A DNA stretch of 38,036 nucleotides. Source: a virus. Below the pieces are notes generated by a model. The model was not told where the DNA came from and searched no databases. It saw only the letters and a list, made by a program, of their open reading frames with translations. The DNA lies in the IMG/VR virus record IMGVR_UViG_3300031673_000213, positions 1 through 38,036 of that record; one strand, 5' to 3'. The position numbers were made by a program, and so were the translations under genes. Below, in pieces: positions 1-8,905 of this stretch. The first letter of the stretch is position 1; every line of letters starts with the position of its first letter.

Positions 1-375
1 ACGCACATATGCTTTAGCAGCCTCAGGATTACGAACAGCCTCAGTTAGTAACTGAACAACATCATTTGCATCTGGAGGAGGCATTGGGCTACGTTGAATT
101 TTCTTTATGATAAAGTCTACGTGCTGAGCTAATGGTACTTCTCCGGTTCCATGCTGCGGTGCTCTTTCAGGCAACTTACGCTGAAGCCCCTCTACTACAT
201 CTCCTACCGGATTAACCATACCTTTGCCTGCGCCTTGTCCAACCTGAGCTAACTTGGTCAAAATTACATCTTGCCTGTTGCTGATTTTTTTAAGCGAAAG
301 TAAAAGAGAAGCTAGTTTCTTAGTCTCCCACCCAGTAACCTTTGATAATTGTTCAATACTAAATTTCTTTGACAT
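1..375 (-). CDS. Hypothetical protein, 3' part cut by window edge
   Basis: The first 125 codons of a gene running off the left edge. The ATG at 375 follows an AGGAG six bases upstream. The protein starts MSKKFSIEQLSKVTGW and has a helical, Lys/Leu-rich N-terminus, then a Gly/Pro-containing stretch (GQGAGKGMVNPVG) and a segment with PMPPPDAND. It lies 12 bases after the stop of the upstream gene, so it is probably co-transcribed with it. I do not recognise the family; its place next to other unknown proteins hints at a virion or assembly role, but that is only context. Confidence 0.75.
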   Translation of the reverse strand, partial: MSKKFSIEQLSKVTGWETKKLASLLLSLKKISNRQDVILTKLAQVGQGAGKGMVNPVGDVVEGLQRKLPERAPQHGTGEVPLAQHVDFIIKKIQRSPMPPPDANDVVQLLTEAVRNPEAAKAYVR

Positions 376-387
376 TTGTTTCTCCTG

Positions 388-1299
388 TTAACCTGGGTAA
401 TTAGCTGCCCAGTCCATATTGTCTGACTTAGTAGTATCAATTTCTTCGTTCGGCAAAAATCCTCGATCCCTGCGCAGCTGATAGCCCATATCGGCTAACA
501 GCTGTAAAGTCTCAGCTTGTTCACGAACAGTTAAGTTGTAAGCTTTAACCTGCTTTGCAAAAACATCCTCGATGTCGTGACCAGCAGAAACCATTCCATT
601 AATACAAGTACGAGCAATTCGGGAAAGCAAAATCGGAACCGTAATTACTATTCCACTGATCCCAGTAATCTTTTGCGCTTCTTTAACAAAACCTTCATCT
701 TCGCCCGATGCCTTCTTCTTTTTCTTGGGACGTTTATTACTGTTAACTCTCTCAAGACGCTCCTCTAACCTATCGATACCATTATGGATTTCGTCGCGAG
801 CTTTTTCAATTTGTGCAATATCTAGCTCGTCTTTTAAATCGGAACGAACTGCACGAGAAATAGCCTTATCTAGAGCTTGTAAAAATGAGGTGGCACGCTC
901 TAATCCAGAAGTCTCTGTACCATTGTGTCCAGGTACAGACTGAAACATCTTAGAGAGCCAGGGCATAAAGTTACCAACTCCTCCCCAATCCCACATATCA
1001 CGCTCTTCCGGAACTTGTACGTCATCTTCCTCTACCTCAACGTCCTCAAGCTCCTCAGCTTCATCTGCGCCGGGCACATTAGGTAAGGTAAACGCGAACT
1101 CTTTAGGCTCTTCGCCATCAACTGCAATCATTACTTTGCCGACCAAGTCGTCTGCGGCATAACCCTCATCCTCGTCCTCGTCTTCTTCGACTACCAACTC
1201 TTCGGGATCGTCTGCCATTAATACATCCTCATCTTCCTCGACACTAAAACCTTCCCATGCAGGAGGGGCTTCTATTTGAGCTGCTTTATTTAAAGTCAT
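388..1299 (-). CDS. Hypothetical acidic protein with central Lys patch
   Basis: 303 residues from an ATG with GGAAGGAT upstream. Residues about 20-100 are extremely rich in Glu and Asp (for example EEDEDEDEGYAADD). A predicted coiled helix follows at about 130-190, then a short basic patch PKKKKK near 192-197, and a more hydrophobic C-terminal part (GISGIVITVPILLSRIA) that could be a buried or membrane-apposed helix. The charge layout (long acid arm, basic island) is like scaffold or DNA-mimic proteins, but no family is recognised. Its start overlaps the end of the upstream gene by 14 bases. Confidence 0.8.
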   Translation of the reverse strand: MTLNKAAQIEAPPAWEGFSVEEDEDVLMADDPEELVVEEDEDEDEGYAADDLVGKVMIAVDGEEPKEFAFTLPNVPGADEAEELEDVEVEEDDVQVPEERDMWDWGGVGNFMPWLSKMFQSVPGHNGTETSGLERATSFLQALDKAISRAVRSDLKDELDIAQIEKARDEIHNGIDRLEERLERVNSNKRPKKKKKASGEDEGFVKEAQKITGISGIVITVPILLSRIARTCINGMVSAGHDIEDVFAKQVKAYNLTVREQAETLQLLADMGYQLRRDRGFLPNEEIDTTKSDNMDWAANYPG

Positions 1300-1945
1300 T
1301 TTTATCCTTCCAGCGCTCCAAAATTAATGAAATGTCACCCACTAATGGTGAAGTGGTAGCCTTCTTTATTAATGATGCATTATTAGCATAGTCCAGCGCA
1401 AAATCTACCAATAATTCTTGTATTTTATCAGGTAACGAGTTAAATTCAACATCTAAACCCTGAAGATAAGCGGCGAACTTCTCCATATCTTCAGATTCCT
1501 CACTACCTTGTAAAGAATATACTCCGTAATAAAGATTGCGACTTATGTTCTCATCCCCATACCAACCTAATGGATAAGAATACAATCCATCCATTGTTGT
1601 ATTACCATACATTCTCGAATAAGAGGGGCTACCTATTAAAGCACTATCTTGTGAGATGCCAGGAGCATTGCCTCCCCAATTACATTCAACCACATTCTTA
1701 TCATCAAAAATTTTGCCAGCATATGCACAACGCTTTTCAGGATTTTCCCAGATTAACAAACGCGCATTGGCTAGTGCTATATCGTGCTTCTCTTGTTTGC
1801 TTGCCTTCTCGCCTAGCATTTTTAATGGTGCCATCTTGGTGATAACCTCTCCAGCATTTTTACAGCCATGAGGAATTTTTATACCGAACGGACATTTATC
1901 CGAAGAGTTGTCACGAAGCACTGCTAATTTTACTCTTTTACTCAT
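1286..1945 (-). CDS. Hypothetical protein, Cys- and Trp-containing
   Basis: 219 residues. The N-terminal half has cysteines at about 18, 28, 73 and 89 (DKCPFGIKIPHGC, EKRCAYAG, VVECNWGG), which could form a metal site or a redox pair. The middle is rich in Tyr, Gly and Ser (SYSRMYGNTTMDGLYSYPLG). The C-terminal 60 residues look helical. The ATG at 1945 overlaps the stop of the upstream basic protein by 8 bases. Not recognised; a small structural or host-takeover protein are both possible. Confidence 0.75.
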   Translation of the reverse strand: MSKRVKLAVLRDNSSDKCPFGIKIPHGCKNAGEVITKMAPLKMLGEKASKQEKHDIALANARLLIWENPEKRCAYAGKIFDDKNVVECNWGGNAPGISQDSALIGSPSYSRMYGNTTMDGLYSYPLGWYGDENISRNLYYGVYSLQGSEESEDMEKFAAYLQGLDVEFNSLPDKIQELLVDFALDYANNASLIKKATTSPLVGDISLILERWKDKNDFK

Positions 1946-2183
1946 TTGGCTTCACCTCAAAACCTCTTAATAACATTCTTGCCATTTTCTTTCTTCGTTG
2001 ACGACGCTCTCGTTTCTTTCTATACTCGGGGATGCTGATAGGTTTTCCGTGATATGGCGACTCACCTGGAGCATAATCAAAGTTCTTGCGCCACACTCCC
2101 AATGGTCCTAATTCGGGTGGAGATCGAGGACACACATCTTCGGTCTTCTGCTTTTTACGCTTTTTGTTGCGTTTCTTTGGCAT
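1938..2183 (-). CDS. Small, very basic protein
   Basis: 81 residues from the ATG that overlaps the CCA-enzyme stop as TGATG, with an AAAGGG just upstream; a GTG one codon earlier is the alternative start. Both ends are packed with Lys and Arg (PKKRNKKRKKQK at the start, YRKKRERRQRRKKMARMLLRG near the end), with a Pro/Gly-rich middle. This points to nucleic-acid or ribosome binding. No domain is recognised. Overlap with the CCA-adding enzyme suggests translational coupling. Confidence 0.75.
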   Translation of the reverse strand: MPKKRNKKRKKQKTEDVCPRSPPELGPLGVWRKNFDYAPGESPYHGKPISIPEYRKKRERRQRRKKMARMLLRGFEVKPNE

Positions 2184-2956
2184 CACACCCTTTCCAATTT
2201 TCCTATAACTTCTTTTGCCATTTCCTGGCTAATATGAATTTTCTTCCACAAACCCAGTTTATCTAACAATTTAACCGTCAAACCCTTATCACACCTATAT
2301 GCCTCCAATAATTTCTTGGTTACATATTGAGTCTTGGCTTTGTTGATTTCATCAGGATGACGCTTTATAAAGTGTACGATTTCGTCGTCTAAATCAAAAC
2401 CCAACTTGGAGCCTAAATAAACTGTTCTTATTATCCGTTTGGGATCATCACGTAAGGTAATTGCTGCGGGTAAACAGGTTCGAATTGTTTTACGCTTAAT
2501 GTCTCGCAAGCCCATTCCAGTAGGATCTTTAATAGTATGCAGATCCATGCTCATTAATAGGGCGTTAACGGTAAAATCTCTACTGTATAACTCTTGCAAC
2601 ATAGGGGTAGGATTACGCAACCCCGCTCGCTTCAACCTCTGGTCGATATCAGGAGATCGGAAGTTGGAAGAGAAGTCTAGCTTGATGCCGTCAATTTCTA
2701 TTTGTGAATGCCCGTCAGGGAACGCCATATAATGTCCACGCTCTCCCAGACGCTTAGCTGTCTCCCGAGCTAAAACGTATATACTATCGTCTCCAGTGGT
2801 TATATCTAAATCAGCTACATTTTCCAAACGACCCATTACTTTATCACGAGGCGCACCTCCAACGACGAAAGGAGTAGGTAGTTTTTGCTCCTTCGCAATC
2901 TGTGCGATTAAAGATAATAGATCATTTACCTTCATATTACCATTCATCATAGTCAT
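2183..2956 (-). CDS. cca: CCA-adding tRNA nucleotidyltransferase (class II head and neck)
   Basis: A tRNA nucleotidyltransferase/poly(A) polymerase-type enzyme that would add or repair the 3' CCA end of tRNAs. The nucleotidyltransferase signature is plain: VVGGAPRD at residues 31-38 followed by the catalytic DLD (49-51). Next come the SRDFTVNAL motif, the DPTGMGLRDI turn, and the base-selecting segment with RDDPKRIIR. At 257 residues it lacks the long C-terminal body and tail of bacterial enzymes (about 400), as phage versions often do. Several Met codons (2956, 2950, 2947, 2935) are possible starts and none has a strong ribosome binding site. It implies phage tRNA genes elsewhere, or repair of damaged host tRNAs. 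A poly(A) polymerase role cannot be ruled out. Confidence 0.9.
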   Translation of the reverse strand: MTMMNGNMKVNDLLSLIAQIAKEQKLPTPFVVGGAPRDKVMGRLENVADLDITTGDDSIYVLARETAKRLGERGHYMAFPDGHSQIEIDGIKLDFSSNFRSPDIDQRLKRAGLRNPTPMLQELYSRDFTVNALLMSMDLHTIKDPTGMGLRDIKRKTIRTCLPAAITLRDDPKRIIRTVYLGSKLGFDLDDEIVHFIKRHPDEINKAKTQYVTKKLLEAYRCDKGLTVKLLDKLGLWKKIHISQEMAKEVIGKLERV

Positions 2957-4013
2957 AGTCTAGTTTATTTAGCTCATCAGAAGCCATGCCGCGAATTTGC
3001 GGTGGAGTATTAGGATGCTTACTTATTATGGACAATATCCGAGCACTCTCGTCTTTCCTGGCACCCCGACCAAGCTGGTCCTTAATAATTAAAAATAACT
3101 TCTTTAAAGTCTCAGGTGTAATTTCTTTGTATGGCAATTCCATCAATCGCAAAGCATTTAATATACACTTATTAATCTCATTAAAACCCGCGTTTTCATC
3201 AATAATCAAATGATGATATTTAGGGCGCACGTATTGCAACAAAAACTGGTGACTTTTAATATTATTGTTCCAAAAAGACATAAACTTATCTAATGGAAAT
3301 GTACCCCGCTTGATTTCATATATAGGATGTGGCGGTGAGGTGGCAGCATCGTTATCCATTATTGTTGATAATTTTTTATATGCTGGAATTTTCTCTGGAA
3401 GTATATCTTTATCATTAGCTAAATATGCGTTCACCTCTCCTTTTTTTCCATAATGCCTAAATGCTATTTTATAATAAGGATCCTTTCCTTTTTTTGTTTT
3501 ATCAATCAAAAAATAAAATCGCGAATTGATCGATGATGCTTCCGTATAAAAAGCTTCATCATCAGAAGTTATACACCACCGTGTACCAGCACCATACTTT
3601 TGAACTGCACGTTTTGTTTTTGGTTTTAATAAAAGATACCTATCATCTTCGTATAATTTCTCAACTTCTGCTTGGGAAATTTGAATACTTTCTTCCCGTT
3701 TTGAAGGTCCAGAATGCTGAGCTAATTCTTGCAATTCTTTTAAGTCCGTATATTTATTGATATCCTTTTTTGCCAATTTCTTCGAGTTGTTATTAAAAAA
3801 CTTAATTGCTGATACGATTTCATCTACGTTATGTCCTTGTAATAACTGTTGAGTCATCCAAGGAACATATTTTTTAGATTTAGACGGATCTGCATTAACA
3901 AACTGATCAATAAAGACGGATATTTTAGGGTATTTAGTTTTTAAACTGCTCACCCTGCCGGCTAAACAATACATTTCAAAAAAACTAGCTAATTTATAAA
4001 TACTATGTATCAT
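2937..4013 (-). CDS. Phage protein with YGAGTRWCIT motif, function unknown
   Basis: 358 residues. The centre holds LLLKPKTKRAVQKYGAGTRWCIT followed after about 20 residues by a Phe/Tyr-rich strand (SRFYFLID) and a second strand pair (YYKIAFRHYG, NAYLAND). This small Trp-Cys beta module resembles one I have seen in tailed-phage proteins of unknown role, but I cannot name it. The N-terminal 100 residues and the C-terminal 130 are helical. The stop lies inside the start of the CCA-enzyme gene, and the ATG directly abuts the stop of the large upstream protein. Confidence 0.8.
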   Translation of the reverse strand: MIHSIYKLASFFEMYCLAGRVSSLKTKYPKISVFIDQFVNADPSKSKKYVPWMTQQLLQGHNVDEIVSAIKFFNNNSKKLAKKDINKYTDLKELQELAQHSGPSKREESIQISQAEVEKLYEDDRYLLLKPKTKRAVQKYGAGTRWCITSDDEAFYTEASSINSRFYFLIDKTKKGKDPYYKIAFRHYGKKGEVNAYLANDKDILPEKIPAYKKLSTIMDNDAATSPPHPIYEIKRGTFPLDKFMSFWNNNIKSHQFLLQYVRPKYHHLIIDENAGFNEINKCILNALRLMELPYKEITPETLKKLFLIIKDQLGRGARKDESARILSIISKHPNTPPQIRGMASDELNKLDYDYDEW

Positions 4014-5810
4014 TTACCGAACTTCTCGCGGACCAACCGGGGTAGGAGGAGTCTCAATTTCCGCTGGAGCTGCCATTTCCGCACCCGGTCCTGCAGGTAC
4101 TGCAGGAGCCGCAGGAGCTTCTCCAGGAGCTGCTTCACCAGGAGTTCCCTCGGGCACTGGTCCTGCTCGCAGAGCTGCTTGCTCTTCTTTCCTGGTTTCT
4201 TGTGAGTTTAGTTTAGATTGAATGGAGCCTCCACCCTCGCCAGCGCCGCGGAGTCTAGCTAAAATGTCTTCAACTCTAGTGAGAATGTACTGATTTGAAT
4301 CATAAGCTTTATTAATCGCTTCAGATAAGTTGGAGAAATAAGAGGAAATTCCCAACTGCTGCATCATTAAATCTACTACTGTAAGCTGTCGTGTTGTCTC
4401 ACGAATTCGATATGCCTGCGCTAATCCGTCCAATTTTTTGATTAAATCATTAATAGTAACATTCTTGAGAGCTTCCTCAATATCTCTATCCGCCACGTCT
4501 GCTTTTAAAGCTTTTTGTTCTGGTGTTTCTGGAGCTGGAGCTGCGTCAGGAGCTTCCAAGTCTGGTTCTATTTGTGCCTGGACTTTCAAACTACTTTGAG
4601 TCTGTAGGTCCTCTTTTTCGGGCTCAGTTTCACCAGTCATATTGCGCACAAAATCTTGCATTGCTAAGTGTTCATCGCCAGGTTTGGCAGGCTCAGCGGC
4701 AGGTGTTTCTGCTCCCGGCATTCCCAAATCACCCATACCTCCCAACGGATCTCCAGCAAGTGGATCGCCACCCGGAGGTGCTAAAGGATCTCCGCCAAGT
4801 GGTGGCGGTGCGGGTTGAGCAATTTTACGCACTAAATCTGCAGATTTGGACATATTTTGAGCTTCAAGCTTGTTGGCTTCTTTGTAGATTAAATCTTCTA
4901 GCAAAACAGACTTAGCGTTCACCGGCATAGCCACTTGCACTTTACGCTTAATATCATGTAAAACTGATAACCACCGCTCATACTCTGGTCCCAACATTTT
5001 TCTAAACGACTCTAAGTTGTTCATGAAAATTCTCTCAGCTGCCGTTAAACGAGCAATTAATTTCTTCTTTACATCATCCTGAGCCGCACGTATGTCAGAA
5101 ACTCTTTGCGATTCTTGCTCCGAAGCCTGTTCCTGACGGCGAACAGTATAATCTTCTTCTACCGATTCTGGAACTCTCGGAGGAACGCCAGGAAGCTGGG
5201 CTCGCAGGCTATGAGTGGGGAGTACGGCTCCTTCTCCTATTTCAAGGTATCTTGGTAAACCTGCAATTTTATATTTAAGATGATTGTTACCTTGATAAAA
5301 AGATAACCAGTGTTGAAAGTCTAATCTGTCCATGGTTTTCCACTTTTTGGTTACAAGATTGAGAGATGTCCCTAAATCGATTTGCCTCTTCTGAGCTAAA
5401 GCATATATCTCACGCATGGTTTGAATCCACTGCTTCATAGTGTGTGGGTTCTCAATAAAAATATTACCATACCCTTGAGGATATGCCGTTTTCTTCATAG
5501 GTGTCTCAGACTGCTCCATAGCTGCCGAAACTGCACTATAAAATTTGAATATATTATATATCGGTTTAATTTCGCGATTAGAATAAACTATGTGAGATAT
5601 TTTGGAGACATCGCCAGCATTAAGAGTTTTTCCCGCCAAATCGTTAGCAATGGATCCTACATGCGCGGAAATTAAAAAGAAATCATTAAAATCCTTATCA
5701 TTATCCACCCCCAAAGCAGCCATCAAACTGGCATCATTGTGCAGCAATCTAGCCATGTCTTCTGGAAGATTTTTGTACTTGGATATTTTATCTTTAAGGT
5801 ACTGAGACAT
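4014..5810 (-). CDS. Large putative scaffold or virion protein with Pro/Ala-rich linker and tail
   Basis: 598 residues in blocks: a helical N-terminal part (1-210), a charged coiled-coil (220-330, RRQEQASEQESQRVSD), a low-complexity linker (332-440) with repeated GGDPLA/GDPLGG units, a second helical block (440-525), and a Pro/Ala/Glu-rich disordered tail (525-598). Long flexible linkers between helical modules suit scaffolding or tail-assembly proteins, but there is no family-level match that I recognise. It is joined to the upstream gene by TAATG. Confidence 0.8.
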   Translation of the reverse strand: MSQYLKDKISKYKNLPEDMARLLHNDASLMAALGVDNDKDFNDFFLISAHVGSIANDLAGKTLNAGDVSKISHIVYSNREIKPIYNIFKFYSAVSAAMEQSETPMKKTAYPQGYGNIFIENPHTMKQWIQTMREIYALAQKRQIDLGTSLNLVTKKWKTMDRLDFQHWLSFYQGNNHLKYKIAGLPRYLEIGEGAVLPTHSLRAQLPGVPPRVPESVEEDYTVRRQEQASEQESQRVSDIRAAQDDVKKKLIARLTAAERIFMNNLESFRKMLGPEYERWLSVLHDIKRKVQVAMPVNAKSVLLEDLIYKEANKLEAQNMSKSADLVRKIAQPAPPPLGGDPLAPPGGDPLAGDPLGGMGDLGMPGAETPAAEPAKPGDEHLAMQDFVRNMTGETEPEKEDLQTQSSLKVQAQIEPDLEAPDAAPAPETPEQKALKADVADRDIEEALKNVTINDLIKKLDGLAQAYRIRETTRQLTVVDLMMQQLGISSYFSNLSEAINKAYDSNQYILTRVEDILARLRGAGEGGGSIQSKLNSQETRKEEQAALRAGPVPEGTPGEAAPGEAPAAPAVPAGPGAEMAAPAEIETPPTPVGPREVR

Positions 5811-6571
5811 TAATCTTCCTCCTCATCATCCTTCTTAGATATTTTTTCATGTAGCAGTTTTACTTCAGCTAATCGTTTTTCCTGAGGAATTGTGCGTAAT
5901 TCTTCTGGCAAATCCATTCCCTCTATTTTTTCACCAAAACGCTCAATAAACAAAAAAGCAGACTCAGGATCTATTTCTGCCAAAGTTTCTCTTACAGCAT
6001 CTTGCATTGATGCTACATATTGATCCATCACCTGAATGGTAACATTATGTTGAATAATTTGATCCGGACGGTTGTTAACCATCTTGTCATACTTTTCAAA
6101 CATATTACCTATAGTCTCCATCCACTTAATAAGAACATAGTCAGGCTTGAAATTCTCGGGATTTTGTTGTATTTTATCAAAAACCTGCTCTATCCGCTGC
6201 CGACCAATGACGCACATTTCTCCAAGATATTTATAAATATTAATCTCATTATTGCCAAGCTCCTCGGCAACCTCTTGGATACGCTCTTGGTACATCTTGT
6301 TGTTCTTAAGAGAGGCAGATACTACTTTTTGTATTTTTTGCCCAGTTTTGGCTGCAAGAATGTCCTGCTCAATCTCTTTGTACAGATCAAGATGTCCCTC
6401 AAGAAAATCCTTCAGAATCTTAGTGGATAATCTAAGGTGGGTTTGCTCCTTTTCGGAATATTTTATTTTCAGCCAGTCGCTGATATCTTTCGGCTGCACT
6501 CCATGAGTCAGCTTGCTAATAATTTCATCACAATCTGGATGTTCGAGAATCTTGGAAAAGTCGGCAGTCAT
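5810..6571 (-). CDS. Hypothetical helical protein, conserved-looking N-terminal module
   Basis: 253 residues, almost entirely helical. The first 60 residues (HPDCDEIISKLTHGVQPKDI and SDWLKIKY) look like a helix-turn-helix-type module of the sort found at the start of small-terminase-like phage proteins; this is a weak resemblance. A coiled-coil follows (AKTGQKIQKVVSASLKNNKM), and the tail is acidic (KKDDEEED). AGGAG nine bases upstream of the ATG lies in the end of the previous gene. DNA-packaging or head assembly would fit; unproven. Confidence 0.75.
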   Translation of the reverse strand: MTADFSKILEHPDCDEIISKLTHGVQPKDISDWLKIKYSEKEQTHLRLSTKILKDFLEGHLDLYKEIEQDILAAKTGQKIQKVVSASLKNNKMYQERIQEVAEELGNNEINIYKYLGEMCVIGRQRIEQVFDKIQQNPENFKPDYVLIKWMETIGNMFEKYDKMVNNRPDQIIQHNVTIQVMDQYVASMQDAVRETLAEIDPESAFLFIERFGEKIEGMDLPEELRTIPQEKRLAEVKLLHEKISKKDDEEED

Positions 6572-6576
6572 ATGAA

Positions 6577-7308
6577 CTAGCTCCTGCCATTCAAGACCTC
6601 TTCTCTGGTGCTGAAATTCATGTGCTCAGGCGCGCGGAAGCCAAGTTGCTGAGTTTGGTTTTCAACAGCAGAACCTGGCACTTTATTACCCTTCGCCGTG
6701 GTATAGCCAGCATTATAATTAAATATCTTCTTTGTTACTGGGCACTGATACACATTGTCACCAATGCGCATTAACTGAACGCCTGGCATATCAGGAGAGT
6801 AGCGGGTACTTAATGAGGTTTCGAGAGGTCTATATTGCTTAACTTTCTTATCTAGAGCCTGCTTGGCATCTTCAACGCCAATCTCCTCATTATGTTGTTC
6901 TCTAGCTTTTGTGTATGCTTCTTCAAGCGCTTGATCACGATATTTCTGACGTTGTTTTTCAACCTCAGTATCTTGCGCTGATTTAAAATTGGCTATTGAG
7001 TTTTTTTTTGATCCAATAGTTAGTAGTAATTCATCCATTACAGATGCCTGCTTACGTAACAGGTCGTCACCGCTGTTATCAAAAGCAGTAGCTACTTCTG
7101 CCATTTCGTCTAGCCGGTCGGAAGTAATGATGGGCTCCAGATCGTCCGTCTCATCTGCTGCCATCTTGAGTATACAAGCGCAACTTGCAAGAGCATCAGC
7201 AACCCGCAATAAAACTTCATTACCGCCCTTTTCGGCAGTAACCATTAGTTCACCATCGGGATTGGTTAGTTTCTTAGATAATTCATTAAGTAAAGTCGTA
7301 ACTCTCAT
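6577..7308 (-). CDS. Hypothetical protein, possibly virion-associated
   Basis: 243 residues from an ATG with AAAGGGTG upstream. Residues 1-100 form an acidic helical part that includes CACILKMAADETDDLEPI. Residues 105-155 are a charged coiled-coil (EVEKQRQKYRDQALEEAYTK). The C-terminal 90 residues contain a small beta region with YQCPVTKKIFNYNAGY. Not recognised. The gene sits five bases before the next one and ten after the previous one, in a run of proteins that could be structural. Confidence 0.75.
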   Translation of the reverse strand: MRVTTLLNELSKKLTNPDGELMVTAEKGGNEVLLRVADALASCACILKMAADETDDLEPIITSDRLDEMAEVATAFDNSGDDLLRKQASVMDELLLTIGSKKNSIANFKSAQDTEVEKQRQKYRDQALEEAYTKAREQHNEEIGVEDAKQALDKKVKQYRPLETSLSTRYSPDMPGVQLMRIGDNVYQCPVTKKIFNYNAGYTTAKGNKVPGSAVENQTQQLGFRAPEHMNFSTREEVLNGRS

Positions 7309-7318
7309 TGATCACCCT

Positions 7319-8902
7319 TTACAGTCCTAAAAGAATCTTAGCGTTCATGAAGCCGCCTGCCGGCTCGGTCTTCTCTTCGTTTTGACGATACTTGGCATGT
7401 GCTACGCCGTTCTCGTCAATGTAAACCTTATCCGGCGGTAGGAAGGTCTGCTCACAAACCTCATTGCCGTCTGATAATTTGATAGTCTTTACACGGCGGG
7501 TTGCTTTCTTATTACCTGACAATGCCGCATGATAAATGGCAAATGCGTGGTGATAAGCCGTCTTATCGCCAGTTTCAGTAATGGCTCCCAACACCTCTCC
7601 AGCTCTAGCAAAGTCCTGACATTCACACGCCTGCTTAACTTTCTCAATGAGATGTCCAGGCTTCCCCAGATCAAATCCCAAACCAACCGCTCGGGCAGTT
7701 CCGTCAACTTGACCCACACCATCAATTCCATCCTTACTGAATTCAGCTGGTTGACCACAAGCTACGATAACAGTAGGATAGGTGGGTAATGATTTTTCAA
7801 TCTTTACGGGAACCTTGAACCCAGTATTCTTCAAAGCTACTGCGTAGATTATGTGACTTTCCGACACATCTGCTACATTGATCTGAAAATCAGAGTAACC
7901 AAAGCCATTTAAAGCCTGATTAATCATCTTGCGTCCGGCATCTGCAGTTTTCGTTCCGAATACAAATTCCGCCGTGCCTGCAGCCGTACTTAAATGTTTC
8001 GCAAATGATTGAACCTCGGGGCTCTTTGCTATCTCAAGCTCATGTCCGGGCGCTCCTTGCGGTTCCATTACCTGTTGCAAAATGGCATTAGGATCATGAG
8101 AAGCTGGAGTTCCAGCACGTAAACCTGCCATTAATACAATCTTCTCCACCTCAGAGGTGGGTTCCGTTGTCCCATATTTGGCACTATTGATTATGTCTAA
8201 AATCTGCTTAACATCCACGCGGAGCTTCTGCCCCGCAGTCTTAACAATATAGTCAGCAAGAGTTTTTTCGGTCAGCCTAGTAAAGCCTTCTTGAGTAACA
8301 AAAGAATTAGGTAACAAAGCTTTATTAGCGCTTACTTCCACGGGCACAAGTACATGACTTCGTCCCTTAGGAGTCTCATAAACTACTTCGCACAGTATGG
8401 CATCCTCGTTCCCCGCAACCGTCTTAACCTTAGGATTGCCAGGTAAAACTCGTTTACAATTAGCTTCTGCAATTTTGGCAACATCCTTAGAATAAGGCTT
8501 ATATTCCGCCTCTTTATCGAACACTGCTTCTAATGCGCTAACTAACATCTTATCCGAATGTTCGTACATATCGGTTTTAGGTTCTGGATTGATGGGTATG
8601 CGTTCCGGAGCTTCAGCTTTTTTACCCAACTCCGACTCAAGAAATGAGCCGCAAGATGTATTATTAGTATACAACCTGTGATATACATCTCGCAATTCAG
8701 CACGCGTAATAAGGGTGCCGCCATTTTGAACCCGATTAGTCAGGAACGATGCCATCTGGATGATCGTCTGATCTTGTGGGTAATTAGCTACCGCTTTGGT
8801 TAACCGGGTGGCTAATTGAGCAGTAAAGAACTTATCACCTTCAGCTAGTTTTGTTCTTAGCTCAGATACTAAATTTTTCAAATTAGTAATGTTATGCGTC
8901 AT
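7319..8902 (-). CDS. Large hypothetical protein, candidate virion protein
   Basis: 527 residues. The N-terminal 120 residues are helical with a SCGSFLESELGKK segment. The middle (130-230) appears alpha/beta with CEVVYETPKGRSHVLVPVEV. A second similar strand set is at about 340-390 (SHIIYAVALKNTGFKVPVKI), which suggests two related beta modules. Near the C-terminus it has VKTIKLSDGNEVCEQTF and ends in FMNAKILLGL. It has higher GC and more regular codon use than the small unknown genes, consistent with a well-expressed protein. Family not recognised. Confidence 0.75.
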   Translation of the reverse strand: MTHNITNLKNLVSELRTKLAEGDKFFTAQLATRLTKAVANYPQDQTIIQMASFLTNRVQNGGTLITRAELRDVYHRLYTNNTSCGSFLESELGKKAEAPERIPINPEPKTDMYEHSDKMLVSALEAVFDKEAEYKPYSKDVAKIAEANCKRVLPGNPKVKTVAGNEDAILCEVVYETPKGRSHVLVPVEVSANKALLPNSFVTQEGFTRLTEKTLADYIVKTAGQKLRVDVKQILDIINSAKYGTTEPTSEVEKIVLMAGLRAGTPASHDPNAILQQVMEPQGAPGHELEIAKSPEVQSFAKHLSTAAGTAEFVFGTKTADAGRKMINQALNGFGYSDFQINVADVSESHIIYAVALKNTGFKVPVKIEKSLPTYPTVIVACGQPAEFSKDGIDGVGQVDGTARAVGLGFDLGKPGHLIEKVKQACECQDFARAGEVLGAITETGDKTAYHHAFAIYHAALSGNKKATRRVKTIKLSDGNEVCEQTFLPPDKVYIDENGVAHAKYRQNEEKTEPAGGFMNAKILLGL

Positions 8903-8905
8903 GTA

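Noticed and set aside
4523-4915. Plus-strand open frame of 130 codons
   Set aside because: It is the shadow of the Pro/Ala-rich linker of the minus-strand gene at 4014-5810; no ribosome binding site and no protein-like features.
6250-6275. Palindromic ATATTTATAAATAT resembling a T4 late promoter box
   Set aside because: It lies well inside a coding sequence and no gene begins downstream of it at a suitable distance.
6020-6430. Plus-strand open frame of 136 codons
   Set aside because: Opposite a convincing helical minus-strand gene; hydrophobic content reflects AT-rich complement codons.
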